From: Planctomycetota bacterium
GTDB taxonomy: Bacteria > Planctomycetota > Planctomycetia > Isosphaerales > Isosphaeraceae
Assembly (NCBI GenBank): GCA_028291545.1
Contig: JAQGHR010000097.1
Coordinates: 1-64,000, forward strand
DNA length: 64,000 bases
Direction of reading: 5' to 3'
A model generated the notes under the pieces. It was not told where the DNA came from. It did no database searches and saw only the letters and a list, made by a program, of their open reading frames with translations. Of the stretch, positions 45,297 to 54,942 are shown piece by piece. How positions within the stretch are numbered: position 1 is the stretch's first letter; every line of letters starts with the position of its first letter. Made by a program: the position numbers and the translations under genes.

Positions 45297-45362
45297 AACC
45301 ACAGAGGGCACGGAGAAGAGAATTACTCTCTCTTCTCCGTGCCCTCGGTGATCTCTGTGGTG
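45297..45362. repeat. Long inverted repeat between convergent genes (accacagag-type)
   Basis: A 16-bp perfect stem (45306-45321 with 45329-45344) and an outer 8-bp stem (ACCACAGA at 45298-45305 with TCTGTGGT at 45354-45361) enclose a seven-base loop and a nine-base bulge. The 'ACCACAGAG...CTCTGTGGT' arms resemble a dispersed intergenic element seen in many planctomycete and other genomes. It may terminate both flanking genes. Confidence 0.7.
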
Positions 45363-45373
45363 AGATTCTTGAA

Positions 45374-48310
45374 TTACTTGACAGGACCCGGTGGGGCCAG
45401 GGCAGGGCCGGGGTCGGGGTTCTTGAGGGATTTGGCCTTGCGGACCAGCTCGCAGAACTCCTTGCGGTAGCCGCCGAGATCCTTGCCCTTGCTGGATTCG
45501 GCCCATTCGAGCAGGCCGTCGAACGTGGCGGTGCCCTTGTCCTTGTTGTTGCGAAGCATCATCCCGAACGCCGCGACGGACGAGGCGAACTTGAAGTCCT
45601 CGGACGCCTGGGCGAAATCCTTGCCGGCGTTCGTGACCGGGTGCTCGATCAGCTTGCTCGTATCGCCGTCCGGGGCCTTGTAGCGGAGCCTGACGGTGAA
45701 CAGCTCGTTGCTGTCGGGGTCGCCGACCACATTGGCCTTCGCCTTGTTCCTGGCGTAGCGAGATTCCGGCTCGTTGGTGGCGAGATCCTTGCCCGGAGGG
45801 GTCAATTCGTACAGAGCCGTGACCGTGTGCCCCGCGCCGATCTCGCCGGCGTCCTTGGTGTCGTCGTCAAAATGCTTGGTTTCGAGCATCCGGTTCTCGT
45901 AACCGAGCAGGCGATACGACCCGACCTTGGCGGCATTGAAATCGACCTGGATCTTGACGTCCTTGGCGATTGTCACGAGCGTGCTGCCGATCTGGTCGAC
46001 GAGGACCTTGCGGGCCTCGGGTAGGTTGTCGATGTAGGCATAATTGCCGTTGCCCTTGTCGGCAAAGCCCTTGAGCTTCGAGTCTTTCAGGTTGCCCATC
46101 CCGAAGCCGAGGACCGTGAGGAAGACGCCGGACTTGGCCTTCTCGGCGGCGAGGGCCTCCAGGGCCTTGTCGTCCGAGATGCCGACGTTGAAGTCGCCGT
46201 CGGTGGCGAGGATTACCCGGTTCACACCGCCCTGGACGAAGTTCTTCTGGGCGACCTTGTAGGCCAGGTCGATCCCCGCGCCTCCTGCCGTCGAGCCTCC
46301 GGCCTTGAGCCGGTCGATGGCCTCGGCGATCCTGGGCTTGTCGTAGCCGCCGACGGAATCCATGACCAGTCCGGCGGCCCCGGCGTAGACCACGATCGAC
46401 ACGCGGTCGTTCTCGCCGAGTTGCTCGGTGAGCATCCGCATCGACGCCTGTACGTAGGGCAGCTTGTTGGGCTGGTCCATGGAGCCGGAGACGTCGATCA
46501 AGAACACGAGGTTCGAGACCGACCGCTTGGCGTCGACCTTGCCCTTGAGCCCGATCCTCGCCAGCCGGTTGCCGGCGTTCCAGGGGCAGCGCGATAGCTC
46601 GACATTGACCGAGAACGGCGGCGCGTCGGGCGTGGTCGTGGTGGGTGCCTGGTAGCCGTACGGGAAGTAGTTGACCATCTCCTCCAGGCGGACGGCGGCC
46701 GGGGGAGGCAGGCGGTTCTCATCGCGAAGGAAGCGGCGGATGTTGGAGTACGATGCGGTATCCACATCGATCGAGAACGTCGAGAGCGGCGCGAGGGCGG
46801 CCGACTTGAACGTGTTGTCCTGGAAATCGGTGTAGCCCTCCGCGCCAACGGCGTTGTCGGCGAGCGCATCGACAACGGCAAGATTGAGCTGAACTTCGGC
46901 CTCAACGTGCTGTTTCAGCGGCTCTCCCTGCTTGGCCTCTCCGTCGCGGAGTGCCAGGGCCTCGAAATCCTGCTTCCCGGCGAGAGCCATCTCGTCCTTG
47001 GCGTCCTTGAGTTCCTTGCCCGAGATGGCGGACCGTTCGGCGAGTTGTTCAAGACGCGCCAGCTTTCCCTCGGCCAGCTTGTAGCGAGCCTGGGCCTGAG
47101 CCTGGCTCGACGCCCCCTGCTGATCCGGCTGCCCGGCTTGCTTCAGCCCGGCACGCCCTGACTTCTTGTCCGCCTGACCGGCCTGTGCATAGAGTTTCGG
47201 GAGGCCCTCTGCCTGGGCCATCGGTCGATTCGTGCTACCCGCGGGAAGTTTCGCCCCGAATTCTTCGTTCGTTCTCTGACGAGTGAAGGTCGCCACACCT
47301 TGATTGGCGGGGACGTAATCTCTCCCGAGCCGTCCTGCCGCGGGCATGCCTCCCCCGAGGGCTCCGCGGTCGGAACCGGCCTGACTCTGCATCCCCGTCG
47401 CTTGCATGCCCAACCCCGCCGCCTCCGATTGCCCCCCCAGGCCCCGGCCCGTGCGAAGCGGGGTAACCGTCGCTTTTTCGGCCTTCTTCGCTAAGGGGGC
47501 CGCAGGCCTGCCGTAAAAGCCGTCGGTTGATGCCGCGGTGTCCGAAGGTGCGGGGCTCGTTGGGACGGAGAAATCGGATCGCTTGCGAGACGCGGGCGAC
47601 TCGTTGAACGAGTTGGCGGCCTTGTCATCGGACGCGAGCGCGTCCAATGTTGGACTTGCCGGACTCGAAGCGACACTCGAGGCGAGCGCGCCTGGATCCG
47701 CGAGGGCCTTGCCCTTTCGGGCGATATTCAGCTCGGGCTTGGCGGGAGGACGCGCGTTCTCACGAGCCGGCTTGGCGCCCGCAACAGGAGCGGTATACGA
47801 ACGAAGCTCCATCTCGTCGGAATAGAACAACGCCCGGTTCTGGCTCGCGTCCGGATTGGCATCCTTGGCGGCGAATCGCCAATCGTCCGGGCGTGCCGCA
47901 GGCAAGGAAGACGTGGGGGAGGTGGCCATCGCGAGGCCGTCCAGACGTGCGGGACGGTTCTTACCCCCCATCACCATCCAGGCCGCCGACAGGCCGAAAC
48001 CCAGAAGCATCGACGCGGCGATGCCATAACCCGCCCAGTGCTGCCAGTCCTGCGACGGCCGGGATGTCATCCCCAGGGCGGCGGGGGCCAGCTCGAAATC
48101 AATCGCCTTGAGGTGTTTGGGAGAGAGGCCGGGGGCGTGTTCACCGGCCAGGGTGTCGGACAGGAGGCGAGCCGTGTCTCGGACCTCCTCGATGAACCGG
48201 CGGCCTTCGGGTGACCCGGACAGGAGAATTTCCATCTCCTCGACTTCACCGTCCTCCAGCTCGCCCAGCGCGTAGGCGGTCAGCCGGGGATCTTCGGGAT
48301 CAAAAGGCAT
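45374..48310 (-). CDS. vWA-domain (YfbK-like) membrane protein, partner of an ECF sigma factor
   Basis: This 978-aa protein has an anti-sigma-like soluble N-terminus (LTAYALGELEDGEVEEMEILLSG), one membrane segment (92-114), and a long low-complexity Ala/Gly/Gln/Lys linker. Next comes an N-terminal YfbK extension (DFQDNTFKSAALAPLSTFSIDVDTASYSN) and a von Willebrand A domain with an intact MIDAS (D606, S608 and S610 in FLIDVSGSM). The C-terminal DUF3520-like region ends it. It should anchor in the membrane and bind a protein partner through the metal site. It lies 22 bases downstream of the sigma factor gene, implying control of that sigma. Confidence 0.8.
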   Translation of the reverse strand: MPFDPEDPRLTAYALGELEDGEVEEMEILLSGSPEGRRFIEEVRDTARLLSDTLAGEHAPGLSPKHLKAIDFELAPAALGMTSRPSQDWQHWAGYGIAASMLLGFGLSAAWMVMGGKNRPARLDGLAMATSPTSSLPAARPDDWRFAAKDANPDASQNRALFYSDEMELRSYTAPVAGAKPARENARPPAKPELNIARKGKALADPGALASSVASSPASPTLDALASDDKAANSFNESPASRKRSDFSVPTSPAPSDTAASTDGFYGRPAAPLAKKAEKATVTPLRTGRGLGGQSEAAGLGMQATGMQSQAGSDRGALGGGMPAAGRLGRDYVPANQGVATFTRQRTNEEFGAKLPAGSTNRPMAQAEGLPKLYAQAGQADKKSGRAGLKQAGQPDQQGASSQAQAQARYKLAEGKLARLEQLAERSAISGKELKDAKDEMALAGKQDFEALALRDGEAKQGEPLKQHVEAEVQLNLAVVDALADNAVGAEGYTDFQDNTFKSAALAPLSTFSIDVDTASYSNIRRFLRDENRLPPPAAVRLEEMVNYFPYGYQAPTTTTPDAPPFSVNVELSRCPWNAGNRLARIGLKGKVDAKRSVSNLVFLIDVSGSMDQPNKLPYVQASMRMLTEQLGENDRVSIVVYAGAAGLVMDSVGGYDKPRIAEAIDRLKAGGSTAGGAGIDLAYKVAQKNFVQGGVNRVILATDGDFNVGISDDKALEALAAEKAKSGVFLTVLGFGMGNLKDSKLKGFADKGNGNYAYIDNLPEARKVLVDQIGSTLVTIAKDVKIQVDFNAAKVGSYRLLGYENRMLETKHFDDDTKDAGEIGAGHTVTALYELTPPGKDLATNEPESRYARNKAKANVVGDPDSNELFTVRLRYKAPDGDTSKLIEHPVTNAGKDFAQASEDFKFASSVAAFGMMLRNNKDKGTATFDGLLEWAESSKGKDLGGYRKEFCELVRKAKSLKNPDPGPALAPPGPVK

Positions 48311-48332
48311 CGGCGGACTCCTGTGCGAGGGG

Positions 48333-48869
48333 TTAAGCCTGAACTCCGGCCGGGCGGCCATCGGCCAGGCGACGGCGGATCGTCTTCAAACCGGTATGGA
48401 TGAGGAACCCGACATTGGACACGCTGTGGCCGCTGATCCGGCTGATCTCGCGGTAGCTGAAGCCATTCTGGAACTTCAGGCGGATGACTTCGCGCTGGTT
48501 GGACGGCAGTCCTTCCAGCTCCTTCAAGACCTGAGCGGCCGACTCGCGCGTCTCGAGCACGTCGACGGGGCTCGGGTCGGCGGATGCGCAAACACTCGTA
48601 TGTTCGTCGCTCAGCCGGGTCATTCGACCCTCCTTCCGTAGTACGTCCAGGGCACGGTTGCGGCAGACGGTGAAGAGCCACTCGGCAAGGCGGTCGCGAA
48701 TCTCGCCGTCGTCTTGACGGCAGAGCTTCAAGAACGTGTCCTGGACCACGTCGCGCGCCCGATCCGCGTCGCCCAGTAAGCGGGCGGCGTAGAGCGTCAA
48801 GGGACCCTCGAACCGTGTGACCGCGTCGCGGACCCACGAATTGATGTCTGCACCCGGCTCGCCCTTCAT
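48333..48869 (-). CDS. ECF-type RNA polymerase sigma factor
   Basis: This 178-aa protein has region 2 (ARLLGDADRARDVVQDTFLKL, then WLFTVCRNRALDVLRK) and region 4 (LEGLPSNQREVIRLKFQNGFSYREIS, then HSVSNVGFLIHTGLKTIR), with no 1.1 or 3 region. It directs RNA polymerase to a private promoter set. The neighbouring vWA membrane protein is probably its regulator, since planctomycetes repeatedly pair the two. The start at ATG 48869 is at the expected distance from region 2. Confidence 0.9.
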   Translation of the reverse strand: MKGEPGADINSWVRDAVTRFEGPLTLYAARLLGDADRARDVVQDTFLKLCRQDDGEIRDRLAEWLFTVCRNRALDVLRKEGRMTRLSDEHTSVCASADPSPVDVLETRESAAQVLKELEGLPSNQREVIRLKFQNGFSYREISRISGHSVSNVGFLIHTGLKTIRRRLADGRPAGVQA

Positions 48870-49128
48870 CCCGCCTCCAGGCCGATGGAGTGACTTCGCC
48901 CACCTCGATCACGCACGAGCGAGGAGGATCTTAGAATTATCCCGAATTCCGCGCCACCACGCCCGGTTCATCGCTCAGAGAGCGAGGCCCGCCCGGTCGT
49001 CACGACCGAGACGCTTGAGCTACCACAAGGTGGCGAACCTATCGAAGTGGCAGTCACGTGAACCGGCTGGACCGGCACCGGGAGACCGCGCCGGGCGAGC
49101 GAGGGGCTCGCCCGGCCGCGAGGATCAA

Positions 49129-50925
49129 TCACGGCTGGCTGATGCCCGACAGGACCCGATAGTTAACGCCGATCCGGCCTCGACGCACGTTGAACACGAG
49201 ATCGACCGTCACGCTCGATCCGGCGCCCAGGGGGCCATCACTGACCCTGACGAACGGGCTGCCTAGGGGGGCAACGTTCGTGGTCGTCCCGGCCGAGTTC
49301 GCGAGCCTGACGTTCGAGCTCAGGTTGTCGAGCACCAGGAAGATCGGGCCGCCAATGGCGTTGTTCCCGCGATTGGTGATCGTGATCCGTTGAATGATAC
49401 CGCCACGGCGCCTCCGCTTCGCTCCCAGCACGACGGATACGAAGCTCGTCACGTCGGGGCTGACGACGAGGCTGATTGCGGTCGACGTGCTGGTGGACGA
49501 AGTGGTGTCCCCGTTATACGTCGCCGTGATGGAGTGCGTGCCCGGCGTGAGCGAAGTCGTGAACTTGGCCGTGCCGGTGGAATCCAGGGGCACGAGCCCC
49601 AGCGGAGTCGCGCCATCGAAGAAGGTGACGTTCCCGGTCGGGGCGACGCTACCGGCGGGATTGGTAACCTTGGCCGTGAACGTGATGGGCTGGCCCGAGA
49701 AGCCGGAACTCGACGACGACGTGAGCGATACCTGGGACGTGACCTTGCTCAACTTCGCCGTATTCAGCAGCGTGATCACTTGGGGCGCGGCGAACTGGGA
49801 GACGTTGACGGTAACCGGGAACGAACCGGCGGAAATGAAGGTATTCCTGCCGGAGACGTCGAATCCACCCTGGCCGTTCGAGGTCACCAGCCCGTTCGTC
49901 AGATGACCGTCCCCCCAATTGATCACGGCGAAGAAATTCTTGGCAATGTCGGTGGGATTCGAAGACGAGAATGTTGCGACGGTACCCGAGAAGGCTGCCC
50001 CGACGTTCGATGTGATCAAGGCCGTGGCATCGTTGGTGCCCTGAGGCCCAGGCACGACGGTTGGCAGGTTGGCGAGCGATTGCGGCTCCGCATAGACAAA
50101 GTCGTCGGTCGCCACGAGGTTATGACCGCCAGCCGGGTCGTCCTTTCCACCGGACGTGAAGGTCTTGCCGTCGAACGAGAACAGGGTATCCGTCCCCAAT
50201 GTCAGGCTCACCCTGGTTACGAGCGGCGAAGCGAACAGCGCGCCCGCGAACTCCGCCTGCCCCGCCGTACCGGCCGGCACAAAGACCGTGGCGAGGAGTC
50301 TGTCACCGTCGAAATACTGGATGCTCGAAGTGTTCGCTGTCTCCGAGTTGAGGAAGACCGCGCCAAACCCGCGCGTCGCGGCCGGAGCCGGCGTGGTGCC
50401 GTTGGCGCCCGCGGTCACGAAGCTGAGGTCAATGGTGTGATCGTTGAACATGGCGAAGGTATTGCTGGGGCTGAAGGCCGGAAACAGCCCCGTCACATTC
50501 GGGTTCACCGTGACAAATCCGTCGCTGCTGACGGCGTAGATTGTCTCGAAGAACACGCCACGGGTCTGGAATCGATCTTGCGGGATCCCGACGGTATTCG
50601 CCGCGATGACCGTCGTGTTGGCCCCGCCGCCGAAGTCGGTGCCATCGGTCGTCACGGCGTCCCAATTGATCGTGCGCGATCCGCCGACCTGAGGCGACGC
50701 GGTTGCTCCGTTGTCGACGCCGCCGATGGCGGTCCTGAAGCTCGAAATCGCCGTCGCCACATTCGTCGTCCCCACAGCCGCGAATTGCTGAGGGGGCGCG
50801 ACAGTGACGGGATTGCCGGGGAAGAGGACGCTCATCAAGGAGCGATCCTCCAGCGCCTCGATGCGGACCGTGAGATCCTTGCGAGCGCGGCGTACCGAGC
50901 ACCGTCGATTGGAGAGGAGAAACAT
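49129..50925 (-). CDS. Large secreted protein with planctomycete LEDRxL export motif and Ig-like domain
   Basis: This 598-aa protein starts with an Arg-rich stretch and the motif RIEALEDRSLMS (about residues 23-34), a signature of planctomycete secreted proteins that is thought to guide export. The body is Ser/Thr/Gly/Val-rich beta-sandwich sequence, with FINWGDG-like PKD features and an Ig-like repeat (TSQVSLTSSSSSGFSGQPITFTAKV and PTGNVTFFDGATPLG, then TATYNGDTTS). The C-terminal 'GIIQRITITNRGNNAIGGPIFLVLDNLS' is another beta domain. It is probably at the cell surface or extracellular. The start MFLLSNRR at 50925 was chosen. Confidence 0.75.
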   Translation of the reverse strand: MFLLSNRRCSVRRARKDLTVRIEALEDRSLMSVLFPGNPVTVAPPQQFAAVGTTNVATAISSFRTAIGGVDNGATASPQVGGSRTINWDAVTTDGTDFGGGANTTVIAANTVGIPQDRFQTRGVFFETIYAVSSDGFVTVNPNVTGLFPAFSPSNTFAMFNDHTIDLSFVTAGANGTTPAPAATRGFGAVFLNSETANTSSIQYFDGDRLLATVFVPAGTAGQAEFAGALFASPLVTRVSLTLGTDTLFSFDGKTFTSGGKDDPAGGHNLVATDDFVYAEPQSLANLPTVVPGPQGTNDATALITSNVGAAFSGTVATFSSSNPTDIAKNFFAVINWGDGHLTNGLVTSNGQGGFDVSGRNTFISAGSFPVTVNVSQFAAPQVITLLNTAKLSKVTSQVSLTSSSSSGFSGQPITFTAKVTNPAGSVAPTGNVTFFDGATPLGLVPLDSTGTAKFTTSLTPGTHSITATYNGDTTSSTSTSTAISLVVSPDVTSFVSVVLGAKRRRRGGIIQRITITNRGNNAIGGPIFLVLDNLSSNVRLANSAGTTTNVAPLGSPFVRVSDGPLGAGSSVTVDLVFNVRRGRIGVNYRVLSGISQP

Positions 50926-51121
50926 GCACGGCTCCTTGGGTTGGGGACCGATCCCACGCCAGGTGGGTCGGTCCGAAGTCTCCGAGGAGAGTCTTCGCGA
51001 CTCATCCCCTCCGACAACACTTCCAGCCTTCATGGGCACGTCCACTATCCAACCCGGCTCTCGCCGTCGCAAGAAAAATGTTAGTCTTTGCCAATACTCC
51101 CCATTTTGTCCGAAGTCTTAT

Positions 51122-51889
51122 TCAGGACATATCTGAAATATGCTCAGACGGCGACCCCGGAAGGATCAGACCGGCCGGAGCGCCGGGGGAGTAAGGGATG
51201 AGGAGTGGCGCGGTGATGCCCCCCGAGAGGATAATTTGCAGCGTCTCGTTCACCGTCCAGGGCACGTCGGTCACGTCGTTTGCCGGCACGAACAGGACGA
51301 ACCCGGCCGGGGGCATCACGCCGGTGAGGACCCAGACGCAGAGGATCACGTCCCCGGTGCCGCTGTCATGGAGCGTCTTCGTCACGAATGCCAGCGCCCG
51401 GCTGCCAGGGTGCGGGAAGGCGACCATGACGACTCTCTTGAATGTCGGCCCACCCCCGGTGGATTGGAGGGACTGGAAGAGATTGCTGACCGCCTTGTAG
51501 ACGAGCATCACGCCCGGCACACGCAGCAAGATCCAGTCCAGTGCCCGCGAGAGTCGAGATTTCACGAAATAGCCGAGAACGTACAAGAATCCCAGCGCGA
51601 GGGCCACCGCCAGGATGGGAGAGACATACGTCTGCCACCAGTCAGGAAGATTCTCCCGCGTCGAGTTCGCCATGAGACTGTTGACGATCTTCGCCGCCGG
51701 GTCGATGAACAGCCGTTGGAGCGTCGAATAGATCCAGTACACGATCCAGAACGTGATCACGATCGGCAGCATGAGGAGTAGTCCGCCGATGACACGTGCT
51801 CGGACCGCGTCGAGCATGCGGCGAAACACACCCTTCGGCGCGGGCGAAGTCGTCGGCCCTTTTTCCTGAGGCGAGGGAATGGGGTCCAC
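51122..51889 (-). CDS. DUF502 family membrane protein
   Basis: This 255-aa protein has two membrane segments: one at about 35-55 (IGGLLLMLPIVITFWIVYWI) and one at about 85-110. Family motifs include 'RVPGVMLVYKAVSNLFQSL', 'VVMVAFPHPGSRALAFVT', VFVPANDVTDVPW-type text and the glycine-rich SGGITAP near the end. DUF502 function is unknown. GTG 51889 follows a GGGAG site at eight bases and starts the conserved region; the long upstream frame is unrelated. It is divergent from the MoxR-type gene. Confidence 0.85.
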   Translation of the reverse strand: MDPIPSPQEKGPTTSPAPKGVFRRMLDAVRARVIGGLLLMLPIVITFWIVYWIYSTLQRLFIDPAAKIVNSLMANSTRENLPDWWQTYVSPILAVALALGFLYVLGYFVKSRLSRALDWILLRVPGVMLVYKAVSNLFQSLQSTGGGPTFKRVVMVAFPHPGSRALAFVTKTLHDSGTGDVILCVWVLTGVMPPAGFVLFVPANDVTDVPWTVNETLQIILSGGITAPLLIPYSPGAPAGLILPGSPSEHISDMS

Positions 51890-52057
51890 GCGGGGGCTCC
51901 CTGGGTTGAGCGGTCTTGAGATCGGGGCGAATCCGCCCCACAACCTAACGGCCTGAGAGAGGCCGGGCAATCGTCCGCAGGAATTCTCGCCAGAAAGATG
52001 GCGGACGGTTACACTTGTTCTCGAGTGAGCAAGGCGACACGGGCGCGAGGGGCTATT

Positions 52058-53044
52058 ATGCAGAGCAGTCAGGCGAAGACGGTCCAGATCGGCGGAGTGA
52101 CCCTCCACCTCAGCTCTCCCGACCCCACCGAGGAAGGATGGATCGGTCAGGACATTGTCCTCAAGCAACTGCTCGCGTGCTGGCTGGTGGTGGACCCCCG
52201 AGACCGACCCCTCTCGCCGCGCCTGATCGGGCCGCCAGGGATCGGCAAGACGACCCTGGCCATGGCCGCTGCCCGTCTTCGTAAGCAGCCGCTCTACATC
52301 AGCCAATGCACCTCGGATACACGGCCCGAGGACCTGCTGGTGACGCCGGTCCTCGCGGAATCTGGCAGGATCGCTTACCACGCTTCTCCGCTGGTCTCGG
52401 CGATGATCGCCGGCGGAGTTTGCGTGCTGGACGAGGGGAACCGGATGAACGAGAAGTCGTGGGCCAGCCTCGCCCCCCTGCTCGACCACCGTCGCTACGT
52501 CGAGAGCGTCGTCGCCGGCATCACCATCCCCGCCCACCCCGATTTCCGGTCCTGCGTGACGATGAACGAGGACGAATCGACCTACGAGGTGCCCGACTAC
52601 ATCCTCTCCCGGTTGCAACCCACGCTGGCCCTCGGCTTCCCCGATCGCGACGACGAGCTCGCGATCCTCAAGTACCATCTGCCGTTCGCCGAGGACGACC
52701 TGCTCGCACTCACGGTCGAATTCCTCCAGCAGGCTCACGAATTGAAGCTGGATTTCTCTCCCCGAGACGGCATCAACCTGCTGCGATACGCACTGAAGCG
52801 AATGGCACAGGACCCGGCTCATCCCCTGGGGCGCGACGTCGCCTGGCAGGAGGCGCTGCTATGCGTCCTGGGAGAGGATGCGTTCGACCTCGATAGCCTC
52901 GCCCAGAGCAAACGTCGGGCCATGGGTGGACAACACGCCCCGATGGGTCTCGGGGATCTCTTTTTCAGCCCGGGCGACCCGTTGCATCCGGATGCAGAGG
53001 ACGACGAGGACGACGAGGATGACAATGAGGAGGATGACAACTGA
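52058..53044 (+). CDS. MoxR-type AAA+ ATPase
   Basis: This 328-aa protein has Walker A GPPGIGKT (around residues 58-66) and Walker [16 protein letters not shown], the MoxR form of the DE(G/I)NRM motif. The sensor region [25 protein letters not shown] ends with an arginine-finger-like R. The C-terminus is a run of Asp and Glu (DDEDDEDD) not normal for MoxR. MoxR proteins act as chaperones that assemble partners with metal cofactors or vWA proteins. It ends two bases before the next gene, so the two are translationally coupled. No vWA gene is in the immediate operon. Confidence 0.8.
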   Translation: MQSSQAKTVQIGGVTLHLSSPDPTEEGWIGQDIVLKQLLACWLVVDPRDRPLSPRLIGPPGIGKTTLAMAAARLRKQPLYISQCTSDTRPEDLLVTPVLAESGRIAYHASPLVSAMIAGGVCVLDEGNRMNEKSWASLAPLLDHRRYVESVVAGITIPAHPDFRSCVTMNEDESTYEVPDYILSRLQPTLALGFPDRDDELAILKYHLPFAEDDLLALTVEFLQQAHELKLDFSPRDGINLLRYALKRMAQDPAHPLGRDVAWQEALLCVLGEDAFDLDSLAQSKRRAMGGQHAPMGLGDLFFSPGDPLHPDAEDDEDDEDDNEEDDN

Positions 53045-53046
53045 CG

Positions 53047-54900
53047 ATGCCCTCGACCTCAGACGACTTCCTCACTCTCGGTCCCCACATCCGTGTCCTG
53101 CCGATCATCCACGGTTCGGGCGACTTCGCGATCCGGGTGCGCGAAGAATTGCTGGCGCGTCCGTATGATTGCCTGGCCGTGCCGTTGCCGCCGTCGTTTC
53201 AGGACGATGTGGAAGCGGCCGTCGAGCGAATGCCGACGATCGCGGCGGTGGTCCAACGCGATGCCGATGGCGAATCCGACGGGGCGTCCTTCGTCCCGAT
53301 CGACCCATGCCAGGGAGTCATCGCGGCCATTCGCACCGCCCTTGGCGAGAGGATTCCCCGCGCCTTCATCGACATGGAAACGCCGAGCTTCGAGGCCCGC
53401 CACGCCTGGTTCCCCGACCCGTACGCGCTGAAGCTTGTCAGCCCCGAGAAGTTCGCCGCGGCGATGTTGCCGATGATCCCGGCACCCGCCGAGGGACAAC
53501 ACGCGCATCGGATCGCCTGGATGGCCGCCCGGCTCCGTAAACTGGAGACGCGATATCGCTCGGTTCTTTTCGTCTGCTCCTTGCTCGATTGGCCCTGGAT
53601 TCGGGACGCCTACGCGCGAAAGCTCGAAGTCGAGGAACCCGATCGGTTTTTCTCACCCATCGAGACATTCCCCGTCGACCCCAAGACCCTGATCTTCTTT
53701 CTCGGCGAACTCCCGTTCATCACGGCCCTCTATGAGCGCGGACGGCGGGAGTTGACGCCCGACGACAACCTGTCCGTCGATGGCGTCAAGGAATTGGTCC
53801 TCCACGCCAGGGACGCCCTCAAGTCCACGCTGCCGCGGGTCGCCCAGCGGATCACCCCGCAATTGCTGTCGGTCTTTTTTCGATACGTCCGCAACCTCGC
53901 GCTGATGGATCGCCGGCTCACGCCCGACCTTTATTCGCTCGTCATGGCGAGCAAGCAGACCGCCGGAGATGATTTCGCGATCGCGGTCGCCGAGGCCGCA
54001 CGGGAGTATCCCGTCGATCCTCAATTCACGGAGATCGACGAGAGCCGATACCTGCGCATGAGCACGGATCGTGCCGAGCTTCCCGAGTGGGGAACGCTCG
54101 GCATGACGACGCGCCTGCCCGGTCAGGCCCTCTCGTGGCGGACCTGCGAGTTGAAGCCGCGTCCGCCGGAGCGAGACCGCAAGAAGTGGTCGCAGCGATG
54201 GGACCCCTACGGCATGTGCTCTTGGCCGCCCGAGGACGACCGCATCGAATCCTTTCAGAAGCATGTTCGCGACCAGGCCAAGGCGATGCTGGGCGCGGAC
54301 CTTGCCCGTTCCGAGAAGTTCACATCGAGCGTGATGGACGGGCTGGACTTGCGTGAGACCCTGAGGAACTGGCACACCGGTGACCTGTACGTGAAAGTCA
54401 TCCCGCCCGATCGCGGCTCGATCGAGGTCGTCGTCTTCCTGTTTGATACGCCCGCCGATCCTCGCACCTATCCCCATCGCGCGACCTGGTACGCCGAACA
54501 TTCGGAGGAATCGACGCTCGCGTTTTTTGCCTCCGACCCGATGAAAAATCTCGTCGGTCCCGGGATTGCCCAGGCCCAGTATGGCGGCGCGCTGTTTCTC
54601 TTCCCGCCCCGAGCCATTCCCGATGTCTGGAGCAACACGACGCTTGATTTCACGGATACGCTGGAAGAACGGCTGATCGCGGGCGCCTTGCTCCACACGA
54701 GGGAAAAGCACGTCGCGATCGTCAGCCCCCGTCCGCCCCTGGCGTCCTGGCGCCGACTCGCCCGGCGATTCGGCGTGAAGCTTGTCTATCTCCCTCTCAA
54801 GCGATTCAGCGGCCAGACGATCGAGCGATTGCGCACATTCCACGTCCTGAACGGCAAGCATATTCGTTCGTATGCGGCGGATTACATTCGCGAAACCTAG
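53047..54900 (+). CDS. Unrecognised 617-aa soluble protein coupled to a MoxR-type ATPase
   Basis: The gene starts two bases after the ATPase gene. The N-terminus reads IRVLPIIHGSGDFAIRVREELL, then a beta/alpha pattern with an acidic DMETPSF segment around residue 110. This resembles, weakly, TraB/EreA-like proteins that are seen with MoxR operons (DUF5682 type), but I cannot confirm it. The middle is rich in Trp and Arg helices. Near the C-terminus is a 'VVVFLFDTPADPRTYPHRATWY' strand pair and KHVAIVSPRPPLASW. There is no signal peptide or membrane segment. It is probably the client or partner of the ATPase. Confidence 0.7.
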   Translation: MPSTSDDFLTLGPHIRVLPIIHGSGDFAIRVREELLARPYDCLAVPLPPSFQDDVEAAVERMPTIAAVVQRDADGESDGASFVPIDPCQGVIAAIRTALGERIPRAFIDMETPSFEARHAWFPDPYALKLVSPEKFAAAMLPMIPAPAEGQHAHRIAWMAARLRKLETRYRSVLFVCSLLDWPWIRDAYARKLEVEEPDRFFSPIETFPVDPKTLIFFLGELPFITALYERGRRELTPDDNLSVDGVKELVLHARDALKSTLPRVAQRITPQLLSVFFRYVRNLALMDRRLTPDLYSLVMASKQTAGDDFAIAVAEAAREYPVDPQFTEIDESRYLRMSTDRAELPEWGTLGMTTRLPGQALSWRTCELKPRPPERDRKKWSQRWDPYGMCSWPPEDDRIESFQKHVRDQAKAMLGADLARSEKFTSSVMDGLDLRETLRNWHTGDLYVKVIPPDRGSIEVVVFLFDTPADPRTYPHRATWYAEHSEESTLAFFASDPMKNLVGPGIAQAQYGGALFLFPPRAIPDVWSNTTLDFTDTLEERLIAGALLHTREKHVAIVSPRPPLASWRRLARRFGVKLVYLPLKRFSGQTIERLRTFHVLNGKHIRSYAADYIRET

Positions 54901-54942
54901 GTCGATAATCCACCACTCGGAGCACCGGAGAATTATCCCGCC

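Noticed and set aside
45297-45362. Possible CRISPR repeat or transposon end
   Set aside because: There is only one palindromic unit, no spacer array and no transposase gene beside it.
49390-51084. Plus-strand frame of 564 codons opposite the Ig-like secreted protein
   Set aside because: It is Arg/Gly-rich with no motif; the minus frame has the planctomycete export motif and Ig-like repeats.
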